Origin: Desulfovibrionaceae bacterium
GTDB lineage: Bacteria; Desulfobacterota; Desulfovibrionia; Desulfovibrionales; Desulfovibrionaceae
DNA length: 64,000 bases
Direction of reading: 5' to 3'
Assembly: GCA_009773665.1 (NCBI GenBank)
Contig: WSYE01000022.1
Location: 1-64,000, forward strand
Shown here: in pieces, positions 11,100 to 20,130 of the stretch
How positions within the stretch are numbered: the stretch's first letter is position 1
Layout: the number at the start of each line of letters is the position of its first letter
Made by a program: the position numbers and the translations under genes
The notes under the pieces: generated by a model
Told to the model about the DNA's origin: nothing
What the model saw: the letters and a program-made list of their open reading frames with translations, nothing else
Database searches by the model: none

Positions 11100-11840
11100 A
11101 TGAAAAGCGATCCGCGCATACTGGAACTCGCCCTCGATCCGACCAGCCGCCTGGACGACATTCTGGCTCTGGCCCAGTCCCGCTATCCCGTCGTCTTCGA
11201 AACAGTCGGCCTTGGGGGCATGGATATCGACCTGCTCCAGATCGAAGACCTGCCCGGCTACATCGACCGTCTGGTGGAAACCGCGCGGCCTGGCGAGAAG
11301 ATCGTGCTGCCCTTCTGGGCCAAGCTCTGGCCCGCCTCCTTCCCGCTGGCCATGCTGGCCGCTAGGACCACTCCGGCCCCCGGCAAACGCCTGTTGGAAC
11401 TTGGCGCGGGCCTGGGCCTGTGCGGCTTGGCGGCAGCCAAAAAGGGCATCGACTCCCTCATCACGGACATCGAGCCAGAGGCGCTCCTGTTCATCCGGGC
11501 CAGCATCCTGAAAAACGGCCTGGACGCCGTCGCCAGGACCGGTCTTCTGGACATGGGCGACGCACGCCTGGACGAATCCTTCGATGTGATCGTCGCCTCC
11601 GAGGCCCTGTACCTGCCCCAGTTGCACGAGCCGCTGGCGGACTTTCTGGTCAGCAGCCTGAAACCCGGTCAGGATTCCCACGTGCTGCTCTCCTGCGACC
11701 GCTGCCGCGAAGCAGCCCCATTTTTCGCCCGAGTCCAACAGGACTTCCTGATCCAGCGCACCCAGTCCACCTGCCGCTCGGATTCCGGGGAGTCCCAAAC
11801 CTGCGTGCTGTACCGCATGCGGAGCCGTATCAATGCGTAA
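11100..11840 (+). CDS. Class I SAM methyltransferase, METTL21-like (probable protein lysine methyltransferase)
   Basis: This 246-residue protein has the Rossmann SAM motif LLELGAGLGLCGLAAAKKG and an upstream LPFWAKLWPAS segment typical of the METTL21/FAM86 lysine methyltransferase group. Residues VIVASEALYLPQ lie where the group has its catalytic-pocket loop. A GAGGAG ribosome site precedes the ATG. Its last 8 nt overlap the start of the YcaO gene, so the two products are made together. The target is unknown; a ribosomal or sulfur-pathway protein would fit the context, but that is inference. Confidence 0.75.
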   Translation: MKSDPRILELALDPTSRLDDILALAQSRYPVVFETVGLGGMDIDLLQIEDLPGYIDRLVETARPGEKIVLPFWAKLWPASFPLAMLAARTTPAPGKRLLELGAGLGLCGLAAAKKGIDSLITDIEPEALLFIRASILKNGLDAVARTGLLDMGDARLDESFDVIVASEALYLPQLHEPLADFLVSSLKPGQDSHVLLSCDRCREAAPFFARVQQDFLIQRTQSTCRSDSGESQTCVLYRMRSRINA

Positions 11841-13578
11841 GCTCGTCAGTACCCCCAAGGGGTACACTTCCGACTCCGACAAACTCTGCTCCCCGGCCCA
11901 GACCGTGGAGCGCGTGAAAGGGCTCTTTGCCAAGCACGGCGGCATCCTGGCGGAACTTCGCCGCACGGACACCGGCAGGCTTGGCATCCCGGTTTATCTT
12001 AGTATCTGCGGCCCCCAGGCGCGAGGTGTCATGCCCACGCGCAAGCAGATGGGCAAGGGTGCGTCCCCGGCCCAGGCCGAAGCCTCCGCACTGATGGAAC
12101 TGGCCGAACGCTTCAGCTACTTCAGCTTCTGGGCCAACTCCAAAAACTTCACCAGCGCCACGTGGTCGCAGGCCCAGGCCCTCTGGCCGGGACAGGTCAT
12201 GCCGGTTTCCCAAATCCTCGCCTCCGTGGCCGACGGCCTGGACGAGGATCAGGCCGCGCGCCTCCTGGACCTCTTGCCCTGGCAGTTCTATCCCGTCACC
12301 CGCGTGGAGGACGGCCAGAAGGTCATGACGCCCCTGGACTGGTTCAAGAAGCTCAACGAGTTCAACGGCTCGTCTGCGGGCAACTGCCTGGAGGAGTCCA
12401 TCCTTCAGGGCGCGTGTGAGCTGGTGGAGCGCCACGTGTGCGCCGTGGTTGACCGCCAGGAACTGCGCCTGCCCACCATCCGCACGCACTCCTTGGTGGA
12501 CCCGGTCCTGCGCAATCTGGTTGACGCCTTCGAGCGCAACGGCGTGAAGCTCTGGCTCAAGGATTTCAGCCTGGACATGCCCGTTCCCACCATCGGCGCG
12601 TTGGCCTACGACCCCTCCACTCTGGGCATCAAGAGCGAGATCGTCTTCACGGCGGGCACTGCGGCCTCCCCGGTCAAGGCGGCCATACGAGCGGTCACCG
12701 AGATCGCGCAGTTGGCCGGAGACTTCGAGACCGGCAGCAACTACGAAGCATCGGGGCTGCGCAAGTTCACGGACATGGGCGAGATCAGCTGGGTGGTGGA
12801 AGGCCCAGACACCGACCTGGACCGCCTGCCCTGTCTGGAGCGCTCCGACATGCTCCACGAGATCGAGGCCTTTGCTTCTGGCCTTCGCGCCAAGGGCTTC
12901 ACCCTGTACAGCGTGGAGACCACGCAGCCCGACCTTGGCGTGGCCGCCAACTACAACCTCGTACCCGGCTTCCTGTTCCGGGAGCGCACCCCGCATGCCA
13001 GCCTGGGCATGTTCGTGGGACGCATGCTGGCCGAAGACGCCCCCGACGAACTTGCCGTGCCTGGCCTCGCCGCCCTGGCCGAGATCTGCGCGGGCAAGCC
13101 GTACCTGCCGCTGCACCAGGGGCTTCTGGCCATGCGCCAGGGTGAGCTCGATCATGCCATGCGCCTTTTCGAGAAGGCCGCGCAGATCCAGCCCGATCCT
13201 GAAGACGGTGCGCTGGCCACCTTCTACCGCGCCTTCGCCCTGACCCGCCAGGACAAATGGGACAAGGCCGAGCCCCTGCTGGGCAAGGCCATCTCGCAAA
13301 GCCCCGAGGTGAAGGAGTACTACAACCTGCGCGGCGTGGCCCGCTTCAAGGCAGGCAACTACACCGACGCCGCAGGCGACTTCGAAGCCGCGCTGGCGCT
13401 GGATTCCGGCTCTGCCATGGATCTGGCCAACCTGGGCCTGTGCCACAAGTTCCTGGGGCACAAGGACGCAGCCGTGGAGTTTTTGGGCAAGGCTTTGGAG
13501 ATGGACCCCTCCCTGGAGTTCGCCAGGGACCATCTGAGTCAAATCATACCAAATGACTCTGATAGCGAAATGATTTGA
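11833..13578 (+). CDS. YcaO-domain protein with C-terminal TPR repeats
   Basis: Residues 1 to about 420 form a YcaO domain, the ATP-using fold that activates peptide amide bonds to make azolines, thioamides or amidines. The nucleotide and metal acidic cluster is visible in SSAGNCLEESILQGACELVE and in EASALMELAERFSYF. Residues about 425-581 hold tetratricopeptide repeats (GLLAMRQGELDHAMRLFEKA and later units), a likely partner-binding arm. It overlaps the methyltransferase gene by 8 nt and lies about 225 nt upstream of dsrC. No TfuA gene or short precursor peptide is visible nearby. The substrate is unknown. Confidence 0.85.
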   Translation: MRKLVSTPKGYTSDSDKLCSPAQTVERVKGLFAKHGGILAELRRTDTGRLGIPVYLSICGPQARGVMPTRKQMGKGASPAQAEASALMELAERFSYFSFWANSKNFTSATWSQAQALWPGQVMPVSQILASVADGLDEDQAARLLDLLPWQFYPVTRVEDGQKVMTPLDWFKKLNEFNGSSAGNCLEESILQGACELVERHVCAVVDRQELRLPTIRTHSLVDPVLRNLVDAFERNGVKLWLKDFSLDMPVPTIGALAYDPSTLGIKSEIVFTAGTAASPVKAAIRAVTEIAQLAGDFETGSNYEASGLRKFTDMGEISWVVEGPDTDLDRLPCLERSDMLHEIEAFASGLRAKGFTLYSVETTQPDLGVAANYNLVPGFLFRERTPHASLGMFVGRMLAEDAPDELAVPGLAALAEICAGKPYLPLHQGLLAMRQGELDHAMRLFEKAAQIQPDPEDGALATFYRAFALTRQDKWDKAEPLLGKAISQSPEVKEYYNLRGVARFKAGNYTDAAGDFEAALALDSGSAMDLANLGLCHKFLGHKDAAVEFLGKALEMDPSLEFARDHLSQIIPNDSDSEMI

Positions 13579-13602
13579 CAACACTCGGAATTCGCCTTTA
13601 AG
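13575..13602 (+). promoter_or_regulatory. Candidate dsrC promoter overlapping the ycaO stop codon
   Basis: A perfect -35 TTGACA (13575-13580), a 16-nt spacer and TTTAAG (13597-13602). Transcription would start near 13609, giving dsrC a leader of about 195 nt. An inverted repeat GAATTCG/CGAATTC (13588-13616) spans the -10 region. Confidence 0.45.
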
Positions 13603-13608
13603 ACGGCA

Positions 13609-13803
13609 CGAATTCGGGTGGGGACCACGGGAGAACGTCAAAGCGCTTGCACTGCGCCTAAGCTTCGGGTAAAGGAGCTGAGTTCTTACCTGGTGAACCG
13701 AAACAGCGGAATGCTGTTTTACTGGTTTAGGAGCCCTCATGTGGGGGCAACGGCAACTCTGGGAACAGACTGATAGTTCAAGCAACGCCAAGGAGGATGG
13801 AGA
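13609..13803 (+). promoter_or_regulatory. Structured leader region upstream of dsrC
   Basis: The non-coding stretch contains several nested stems read by eye: GTGG-gga-CCAC (near 13618); GCGC-ttgcact-GCGC inside AAGC...GCTT (near 13640-13664); AACAGC-ggaat-GCTGTT enclosed by AACC...GGTT (near 13697-13730); and GAAC-agactgata-GTTC (near 13762). I compared it with the riboswitch, 6S, SRP and tmRNA signatures I know and recognised none. It could control dsrC translation or mRNA stability, or be a separate small RNA. Confidence 0.45.
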
Positions 13804-14121
13804 ATGGCCACTGTTGAATTCAAGGGCAAAGCCTTCGAGGTTGACGAGGACGGATTCCTGCAGCGTTTTGAAGACTGGACCCCCGACTGGGTCGACTACG
13901 TGAAGGAGTCCGAGGGCATCAAGGAACTTTCCGACGAGCACAACAAGGTGATCGAGTTCCTGCAGGACTACTACAAGAAGAACGGCATCGCCCCCATGGT
14001 CCGCATCCTCTCTAAGGTCACCGGTTACAAGCTCAAGCACATCTATGAGCTGTTCCCCTCCGGACCTGGCAAGGGAGCCTGCAAAATGGCCGGCCTGCCC
14101 AAGCCCACCGGCTGCGTGTAG
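13804..14121 (+). CDS. dsrC: Dissimilatory sulfite reductase sulfur carrier DsrC
   Basis: DsrC is the protein co-substrate of dissimilatory sulfite reductase. A trisulfide forms between its two C-terminal cysteines and is then reduced at the membrane. The 105-residue product has both cysteines: the penultimate Cys (C104) and C93, eleven residues earlier, in the flexible arm GPGKGACKMAGLPKPTGCV. That separates true DsrC from TusE or RspA relatives with one or none. A strong AGGAGG ribosome site and a perfect terminator frame a single-gene unit, as expected for an abundant protein. Confidence 0.96.
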   Translation: MATVEFKGKAFEVDEDGFLQRFEDWTPDWVDYVKESEGIKELSDEHNKVIEFLQDYYKKNGIAPMVRILSKVTGYKLKHIYELFPSGPGKGACKMAGLPKPTGCV

Positions 14122-14144
14122 TCTCACACGGCTCACGATCTCTG

Positions 14145-14174
14145 CGGGGTTCCGAAAGGAACCCCGTTTTTTTT
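14145..14174 (+). terminator. Rho-independent terminator of dsrC
   Basis: A perfect 9-bp stem (CGGGGTTCC / GGAACCCCG) with a GAAA loop is followed by eight Ts. Confidence 0.95.
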
Positions 14175-14357
14175 GAAGGGGGCCAGGGAAATGCGCGCGC
14201 CGCTTGCGCAGTATGCACGCGACCGTCATCCCATCGGACAGTCCAGCCAGAGAGCAAGCGTCGCCCTGTTGCTGATTCCAAATGACTTCGCAGCACTTGG
14301 GCCTGCGCAGTCGTCCCCACTACGAAGAGCTCACGTTCCTCAGATCCAAGTCAGTGG

Positions 14358-17087
14358 CTACTTCTTCTTTACTGGCTGATTCGTCTTTCCCGACGGCAGG
14401 GCCTTGGCCCCCTTTGCAGGCTGCGCCCCCTTGCCGCCGCCCTTCCCCTTGGATTTGCCCTTGGCAGCCTTCTCTTCTCCTTCCTTGAAGAGTTCCGACC
14501 GCTTCTTCTCAAAGGTTACCGCAGTCTTGATGGATGCCAAGGCCATGGCCACGATGCTGATGATGATCACAAGCCCTTTCTGGACCTGCCATTTCTGGTT
14601 TGAGACCATTTCCCCCAGCCAGCCCAGCCCGATTTTGTTGGCAAGAAAGATGAAGCCGGGCACCGCAATCAGGCTCAGGGCCAGCCCGATCAGTTCCAGC
14701 CACATGAAGCTCTTGCCCAGGAGCAACACGAACAGCGTGGCGTCCCGCACTATTCGCAGGGTGACGAGCCTGGCCTTGAGCAGATTGATGGCGGCGTCGA
14801 TCTCTTCGATGTAGTCCTGAGTTTTGCGGAAATTGGCCGCAACCTGGAGCGAGGTGGTGCGCATCCAGTTGAGCTTGGTGGCGCACGCGTTGAAATCCTT
14901 GTTGAATTCGCGCAGCAGCTTTCCGAAGGGGAACCAAGCCGCCTCGTGATGAATCTCCTTGAGCTCCTCATGGAAGTACTTGAGCTTGTTGTTGAGCGCC
15001 TTGATGCCTTTCTCCACGGTCTGGTGCAGATCTTTTTGCAGCTCGTCGTACTCTTTCACAACGCGGTCGAAGCAGACGAAGTTGTTCACCTTGGCGATTT
15101 CGGACAACACCTCGGCCCGCTCCAACGCCTCTTTCAGAAAGGGATGCTCCTCCCGGAACCAGCTCTTGAGGTAGTCCGCCTGTCCGGGCAGGTAAGCGGC
15201 TTTTTCGTCGCGGACGGCCTTGGCCTCGCTCCAGGGTTTCCAGAGAGCGGCAAGGATGTGGATGCGGCCGCGCTCCAGCTCCGGGTCCAGCAATACATGG
15301 TTGAAGACGTTCGGATCGGTGCGGATGAGCTCGTAAAACTCGTGCAGGCCCTGGTCGGTGAAGCCCATCTTCACCATGCATACGCCCTGGCGGTACATGG
15401 GCGCCGCCCAGCGCGGACATTCGGATTTCGCCTGCCGATATAAACCCATCGCGCCCTGGAAATCCCCCTGGACCTCCAAGGAGCGCGCTTCCAGGTAGGC
15501 CAACCAGCCCCGTTGCATGGGGGTGAAGGCGCTGCGGGCCGCTTCCTGCCAGAAATACGCAGACCGGCTCCAGTCGCCAGACTCCATGGCCATGAATCCT
15601 TGGATGGAGCGTGGCTGGAAGCCTCGTCCGTGTGTGGCCAGTCCCTGGGCGATCTCGCGTTCGAAACCTTCCGCGTCGGACAGTTTGAGCATGTCGATCG
15701 CTCCCCAGAGGTAATCGCCCTCGTCGGGAGCGGCCAGCACGGTGAATCCTGCCGGGAGATCCTTGCCTTTGCTGCGCCAGATGCGCGGGACGCTCCGTAT
15801 CTGGCACGGGAATGACAGTTCGAACACGCCCCGCACGATGAGGCCCATCTCGTTTTCTGCGCCGAGCATGCGCGAGAGGGCCTGGACGTTGCCTCCCGCG
15901 AGTTCGCGGTTGAGGGCGATCCCGGCCTCGTCGAGCTTGCCCAGGTCCACTCCGCCGATCTGGCTCCAGACACTCTCGTCCAGGTCCGGCAAGGTCTTGG
16001 AGGGACAGTCCGCAGGGAGGTGCCCGGCCAGACCGCAGTAAAAACAGGGGGCATGCGTCCCCGCCAGCAGGCTCGCAGGGAGCTTGAACGGTATCTCTCC
16101 GACGTTCTCTCCGGACTCTTCGTCCGCTGCCAGCGAGATGTGGCACCAGTCGTCGATACTCAGGTTTCCCGAAGAGTGGCGCACGTCGTTGATGCGAAAG
16201 CCCTTGCCCAGATACAGGGCGGACTTGAAGCTCATGTGAGGGTAGTCCGGGGAGAGCTGCCGCCAGTCCAGGTTGACGCGCCTTGGCAGGTCCTTGTTGA
16301 AATGCTGCCCCTTTTTCATGACGCAGGCCATGACGCAGGGCCAGTATTTCTTCCCGGTCTCGCCGCTCTTGACGGCGGCCTCGGTCTTGAGGATTTCGCG
16401 GATGACGTTGCGGAAAGCCCGGACGTTGTCCAGGCTGAAGATGATGTAGCCCTCGTGACTGAGATATTTGACGGCCAGCTTCTCCATCAGGGCCTGCATC
16501 TCGGAGAAGATGGAACGCCAGCCCTCGGCGGCGTTCTTGTCCAGCGGGTCGCCCAGGGGCCGCAGCATGCAATACCAACCCAGGGGCGAATCCTGGCCCA
16601 TGGTGGTATCCACGTGGAGCAGGTTGAACCCGGCATGGGTTAGTCCGGACACGTCCGGAGCCGGCTTGAATGCGATGCCCGGCAGGGACTCGATCATGGC
16701 GTTGAAGTTAGGATGGACCAGAATATCCAGGTCCTGCGAGGCGGCGACTTCCTGGCGAAGGAATTCCTCGGGGCAGGCGAAAGCCGTCTCGTACTTGTAG
16801 CCGATCAGGAGCGACGCGGGGAAAGCCTCAATGAACAGCGGCAATCGGTTGACGCGCGCATACCCGGAGAGCCGCCCCAGCGCCTTGAAGGCTTCGTCGC
16901 CGAAGAAGAACCACAGGGCTTGGTTGCCTTCCTGGGCCTGCTGGAAACCGCCGAACTCGCTGAAAATCTGATTGAGCACCGGCGAGAGCTGGCCGTCCCA
17001 GACCAGCCAGATTCCCACGCCGGAGGTCACCAGCTTGGGCTGGGAAATTGGGGGGATTTTCTCGACAAGCTGGGACAGTCTGTACAT
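14358..17087 (-). CDS. Large protein with CCHC zinc knuckle, TPR-like repeats and C-terminal membrane segments
   Basis: I do not recognise this 909-residue protein as a named family. A perfect retroviral-type zinc knuckle, C348-x2-C351-x4-H356-x4-C361 (CFYCGLAGHLPADC), lies in the middle. Residues about 480-600 look like TPR-type helices (QGDFQGAMGLYRQAKSECPR). A coiled coil (about 650-770) precedes two or three membrane segments (FVLLLGKSFMWLELIGLAL; GLVIIISIVAMALASI), and the end is a 50-residue Lys/Gly-rich tail. The ATG at 17087 is preferred over a TTG ten codons upstream because GAGGAG lies just before it. It converges on dsrC. A membrane-anchored nucleic-acid or protein scaffold is one guess. 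Confidence 0.8.
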   Translation of the reverse strand: MYRLSQLVEKIPPISQPKLVTSGVGIWLVWDGQLSPVLNQIFSEFGGFQQAQEGNQALWFFFGDEAFKALGRLSGYARVNRLPLFIEAFPASLLIGYKYETAFACPEEFLRQEVAASQDLDILVHPNFNAMIESLPGIAFKPAPDVSGLTHAGFNLLHVDTTMGQDSPLGWYCMLRPLGDPLDKNAAEGWRSIFSEMQALMEKLAVKYLSHEGYIIFSLDNVRAFRNVIREILKTEAAVKSGETGKKYWPCVMACVMKKGQHFNKDLPRRVNLDWRQLSPDYPHMSFKSALYLGKGFRINDVRHSSGNLSIDDWCHISLAADEESGENVGEIPFKLPASLLAGTHAPCFYCGLAGHLPADCPSKTLPDLDESVWSQIGGVDLGKLDEAGIALNRELAGGNVQALSRMLGAENEMGLIVRGVFELSFPCQIRSVPRIWRSKGKDLPAGFTVLAAPDEGDYLWGAIDMLKLSDAEGFEREIAQGLATHGRGFQPRSIQGFMAMESGDWSRSAYFWQEAARSAFTPMQRGWLAYLEARSLEVQGDFQGAMGLYRQAKSECPRWAAPMYRQGVCMVKMGFTDQGLHEFYELIRTDPNVFNHVLLDPELERGRIHILAALWKPWSEAKAVRDEKAAYLPGQADYLKSWFREEHPFLKEALERAEVLSEIAKVNNFVCFDRVVKEYDELQKDLHQTVEKGIKALNNKLKYFHEELKEIHHEAAWFPFGKLLREFNKDFNACATKLNWMRTTSLQVAANFRKTQDYIEEIDAAINLLKARLVTLRIVRDATLFVLLLGKSFMWLELIGLALSLIAVPGFIFLANKIGLGWLGEMVSNQKWQVQKGLVIIISIVAMALASIKTAVTFEKKRSELFKEGEEKAAKGKSKGKGGGKGAQPAKGAKALPSGKTNQPVKKK

Positions 17088-17400
17088 GGGGCTCCTCTTC
17101 GCCGTGGCCGGAAACAACTGTGTGGCGCACAGCGCCCACGCTCTCAGGTTGAAATGCCCAAACGCCGCAAAGCGTTGCGCATACCTTCCCGGCTGCCCTC
17201 ACATCGGACGTTTCGTCCATATCCATTAGGGTATGCGCCCAGGAAGCGCCTCAACGTAGCGTTTCCCGGCGCGCAGGGGAAGATGTTCCCGCGCTGCAAC
17301 GCACAGCGCCCCCATGCTGCCTGAAAGAGCTTGTCCCGGCGCAGCCTGCGTGGCATAAGCTGTGGTGGATTCAGCGTTTCAGCATGCCAAGGATTCACCA
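17088..17400. other. Divergent intergenic region
   Basis: This region separates the divergent zinc-knuckle gene and the P-type ATPase and must hold both promoters. I see only short imperfect repeats (AACGC-cgcaaa-GCGTT near 17161) and no convincing promoter or operator. Confidence 0.5.
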
Positions 17401-20130
17401 ATGCCCGACCTGGACACAGACACCGACTGGCACAGACGCACCGCCGAACAGACCCTCGAAGCGCTCGAATCGGCTGAAACCGGACTCTCCGGGGACGATG
17501 CCGCCGCCCGCCTCGTCCGCTACGGCCCAAATGAGCTTTCCGGCAAGGACGAGATCAACCGTCTGGCCATGCTGCTCCATCAATTTCAGGACCCTCTCAT
17601 CTACATATTGCTTCTGGCCTCGGGCGTGGCCGTCGCGCTCGGCCAGGTGAAGGACGCGGGCGTCATCCTGGCGGTGCTGCTCATCAACGCGGGCATCGGG
17701 TTCTCCCAGGAGATCAAGGCCGAGAAGAACATCCGCGCGTTGCGCCGGATGGTGGTGCCCCTGGCCAAGGTCCTGCGCGACGGCGTCGAAACGGTGGAGG
17801 AGTCGTCGCGCCTGACGCCTGGAGACGTGGTCAACCTGGCCTCGGGCGACAAGATTCCGGCGGACATGCGCCTTCTTCACGTGAATGGCCTCCTGGTCGA
17901 TGAAGCCATGCTCACGGGGGAATCCCTGGCCGTTCCAAAGGTCACGGATGCGATCGACGAGGACAACCTCACCCCCGGCGACCAGCGCAACATGGCCTTC
18001 ATGGGGTCCATCGTTATTTCCGGCAGAGGGCGCGGCGTGGTGACGTCCACGGGAAACACCACGCTCCTTGGGCGCATCGCAGCCCAGGTTCAGGGCATCA
18101 CCTCCGCCAAGACGCCACTGCAATCGCGCATGGATCAGTTCGCCCACCGCCTGGGCTTGTTCGCGCTGATCTTCTGCGTGGTGCTCTTCGTGACCGGGCT
18201 GTTCCTGGGGTTCAAGGTGGCGGACCTGTTCATGGTGGCCATCGCCATGGCCGTGGCAATCATCCCCGAGGGGTTGCCCGTAGTGGTGACCATCACCATG
18301 GCCATCGGCGTGCAGCGCATGGCCCGGCGCAAGGCTATCATCAGGAAGCTCCCCGCCGTGGAGACGCTGGGCTCTGCCACGGTGATCTGCTCCGACAAGA
18401 CCGGCACGCTCACCAGGAACGAAATGACCGTATGCCGCATCTTCGACGGCGAGAACGACCTGGAAGTGACCGGAGCGGGATACAGGCCTCAAGGCAACGT
18501 TCTGCTGGACGGCAGGAGCGTGGCCCTGCGCGACAATCCGGCGCTGGAAACCATCCTGCGGGTGGGCCTTCTGTGTAACGAATCCGCCGTGGCCCTGAAG
18601 AGCGGCGACTACCTGGTAAAAGGCGACCCGACCGAGGGGGCGCTCATCGTTTCGGCCATGAAGGCCGGGCTGGACCCCGAGGCCGAAGCGGCGGCCACCC
18701 CCACCCTGGCCGTGCTGCCCTTTGAATCCGAGCAGGGCTTCATGGCCACGGCGCACTCCCTGAATGGCAGGAACGTCCTGTACGTGAAGGGCGGCCACGA
18801 CAGAATACTGGAACTCTGCGCCCAGGGCGGCGACGGCCCGTTCTGCCGGGCCGAAGAATTTTCCGCCCAGGCCGAGAGGTACGCAGGGGAAGGCCTTCGC
18901 GTGCTGGCCATGGCCGTTAAAGAGCTTCCCGACGGCGCCCCCCCCGCGCAGATCACTCCGGAAACGGCTGCCGGAGCCCGGCCCATCGGGCTGCAAGGCA
19001 TCATAGACCCGCCGCGAGAGGAATCCTTCGCCGCCGTGGACGGCTGCCGCAGAGCGGGCATCCGCACCGTGATGATAACCGGTGACCACGTGGTGACGGC
19101 CAGGGCCATCGCCCGGAACATCGGGATCGGAGGAGATAATCCCAAAGCGCTCAGCGGGCGCGAGATTGAGGCCATGAGCGACGATGAGCTTTTCCAGGCG
19201 GTCCCGGAGGTTTCGGTCTTCGCGAGGGTGGCTCCGGAACACAAGCTGCGCATCACCCGGCAGCTGATCCGCAAAGGCGAGATCGTGGCCATGACCGGCG
19301 ACGGCGTAAACGACGCCCCTGCCCTGCGCGCGGCCCACATCGGCATCGCCATGGGCAAGGCAGGCACGGACGTGGCCCGCGACGCCTCGGACATGATCCT
19401 GGCCGACGACAACTTCGCCACCATCTTCGCAGCCGTGGAAGAGGGGCGCGTCGTCTATGAGAACATCCGGAAGGTGACGCTCTATCTTCTGGCGGGCGGA
19501 TTCGGCGTACTCTGCTGCATCGTGGCCTCGGTGCTCCTGGGCTGGCCCCTGCCGCTCACGCCTGCGCAGATTCTATGGTTCAACTTCGTCACGTCAGCGC
19601 TACTGGACGTCTCCCTGTCCTTCGAGCGCGGAGAACCGGACATACTGAACCGCCCCCCCCGCACTCCGGGCGAGGGCCTGCTGGACTGGCTCATCCTGCG
19701 CCGTGTGGTGGTGGTGGGGGGACTCATGGCCCTTGCGGCCATGTGGGGATTCAACACCATGCACTCCCAGGCCCTGGCCGCCGGGCTTAACGAAACCACA
19801 GCCCTGAACAAGGCGCGGACCCTGGCTCTGTGCGTGCTGGTCTTCTTCCAGTTCTTCCAGGCCTTCAACTGCCGCTCGCTCACGCTCTCGGCGTTCTCCC
19901 TGACCCCCGTGGGGAACCCCGCGTTGTTCGCCGCTCTGTGCGCGGCCGTGCTGCTCCAGATCGGCGTGATCTACCTGCCCGCTCTGGGGTGGATCGTGGA
20001 CACGGAGCCGCTCTCACCCCACGAATTCCTGGATATGCTGGCCATGGCGGCCTCAGTTGTGGCGGTTGTGGAAATCGACAAATTCTTTACCAGACGCGCC
20101 CAGACGCGAAACAAACAGGCAGACGCATGA
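17401..20130 (+). CDS. P2-type cation-transporting ATPase
   Basis: The 909-residue pump has the N-terminal cation ATPase domain, the actuator TGES loop, the M4 motif IIPEGLP, the phosphorylation site SDKTGTLT (D332) and the hinge GDGVNDAPAL. It resembles the PacL/PMR1 group. However, M5 (LYLLAGGFGVLCC) lacks the Asn and Glu, and M6 (NFVTSALLD) lacks the Asp after Thr, that bind Ca2+ in SERCA-type pumps, so the ion cannot be assigned. The ATG at 17401, with AAGGA 7 nt upstream, is preferred over GTG 13 codons earlier. Its stop overlaps the next start (ATGA). Confidence 0.92.
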   Translation: MPDLDTDTDWHRRTAEQTLEALESAETGLSGDDAAARLVRYGPNELSGKDEINRLAMLLHQFQDPLIYILLLASGVAVALGQVKDAGVILAVLLINAGIGFSQEIKAEKNIRALRRMVVPLAKVLRDGVETVEESSRLTPGDVVNLASGDKIPADMRLLHVNGLLVDEAMLTGESLAVPKVTDAIDEDNLTPGDQRNMAFMGSIVISGRGRGVVTSTGNTTLLGRIAAQVQGITSAKTPLQSRMDQFAHRLGLFALIFCVVLFVTGLFLGFKVADLFMVAIAMAVAIIPEGLPVVVTITMAIGVQRMARRKAIIRKLPAVETLGSATVICSDKTGTLTRNEMTVCRIFDGENDLEVTGAGYRPQGNVLLDGRSVALRDNPALETILRVGLLCNESAVALKSGDYLVKGDPTEGALIVSAMKAGLDPEAEAAATPTLAVLPFESEQGFMATAHSLNGRNVLYVKGGHDRILELCAQGGDGPFCRAEEFSAQAERYAGEGLRVLAMAVKELPDGAPPAQITPETAAGARPIGLQGIIDPPREESFAAVDGCRRAGIRTVMITGDHVVTARAIARNIGIGGDNPKALSGREIEAMSDDELFQAVPEVSVFARVAPEHKLRITRQLIRKGEIVAMTGDGVNDAPALRAAHIGIAMGKAGTDVARDASDMILADDNFATIFAAVEEGRVVYENIRKVTLYLLAGGFGVLCCIVASVLLGWPLPLTPAQILWFNFVTSALLDVSLSFERGEPDILNRPPRTPGEGLLDWLILRRVVVVGGLMALAAMWGFNTMHSQALAAGLNETTALNKARTLALCVLVFFQFFQAFNCRSLTLSAFSLTPVGNPALFAALCAAVLLQIGVIYLPALGWIVDTEPLSPHEFLDMLAMAASVVAVVEIDKFFTRRAQTRNKQADA

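Noticed and set aside
13579-13803. 6S RNA, SRP RNA, tmRNA, TPP, cobalamin, SAM or cyclic di-GMP riboswitch in the dsrC leader
   Set aside because: The hallmark conserved segments of these classes were looked for by eye and not found; only local hairpins are supported.
17401-20130. Naming the P-type ATPase a Ca2+ or Mg2+ pump, or the copper partner of the CopZ-like protein
   Set aside because: Key M5/M6 ligands of Ca2+ pumps are absent and there is no CPC motif or N-terminal metal-binding domain.
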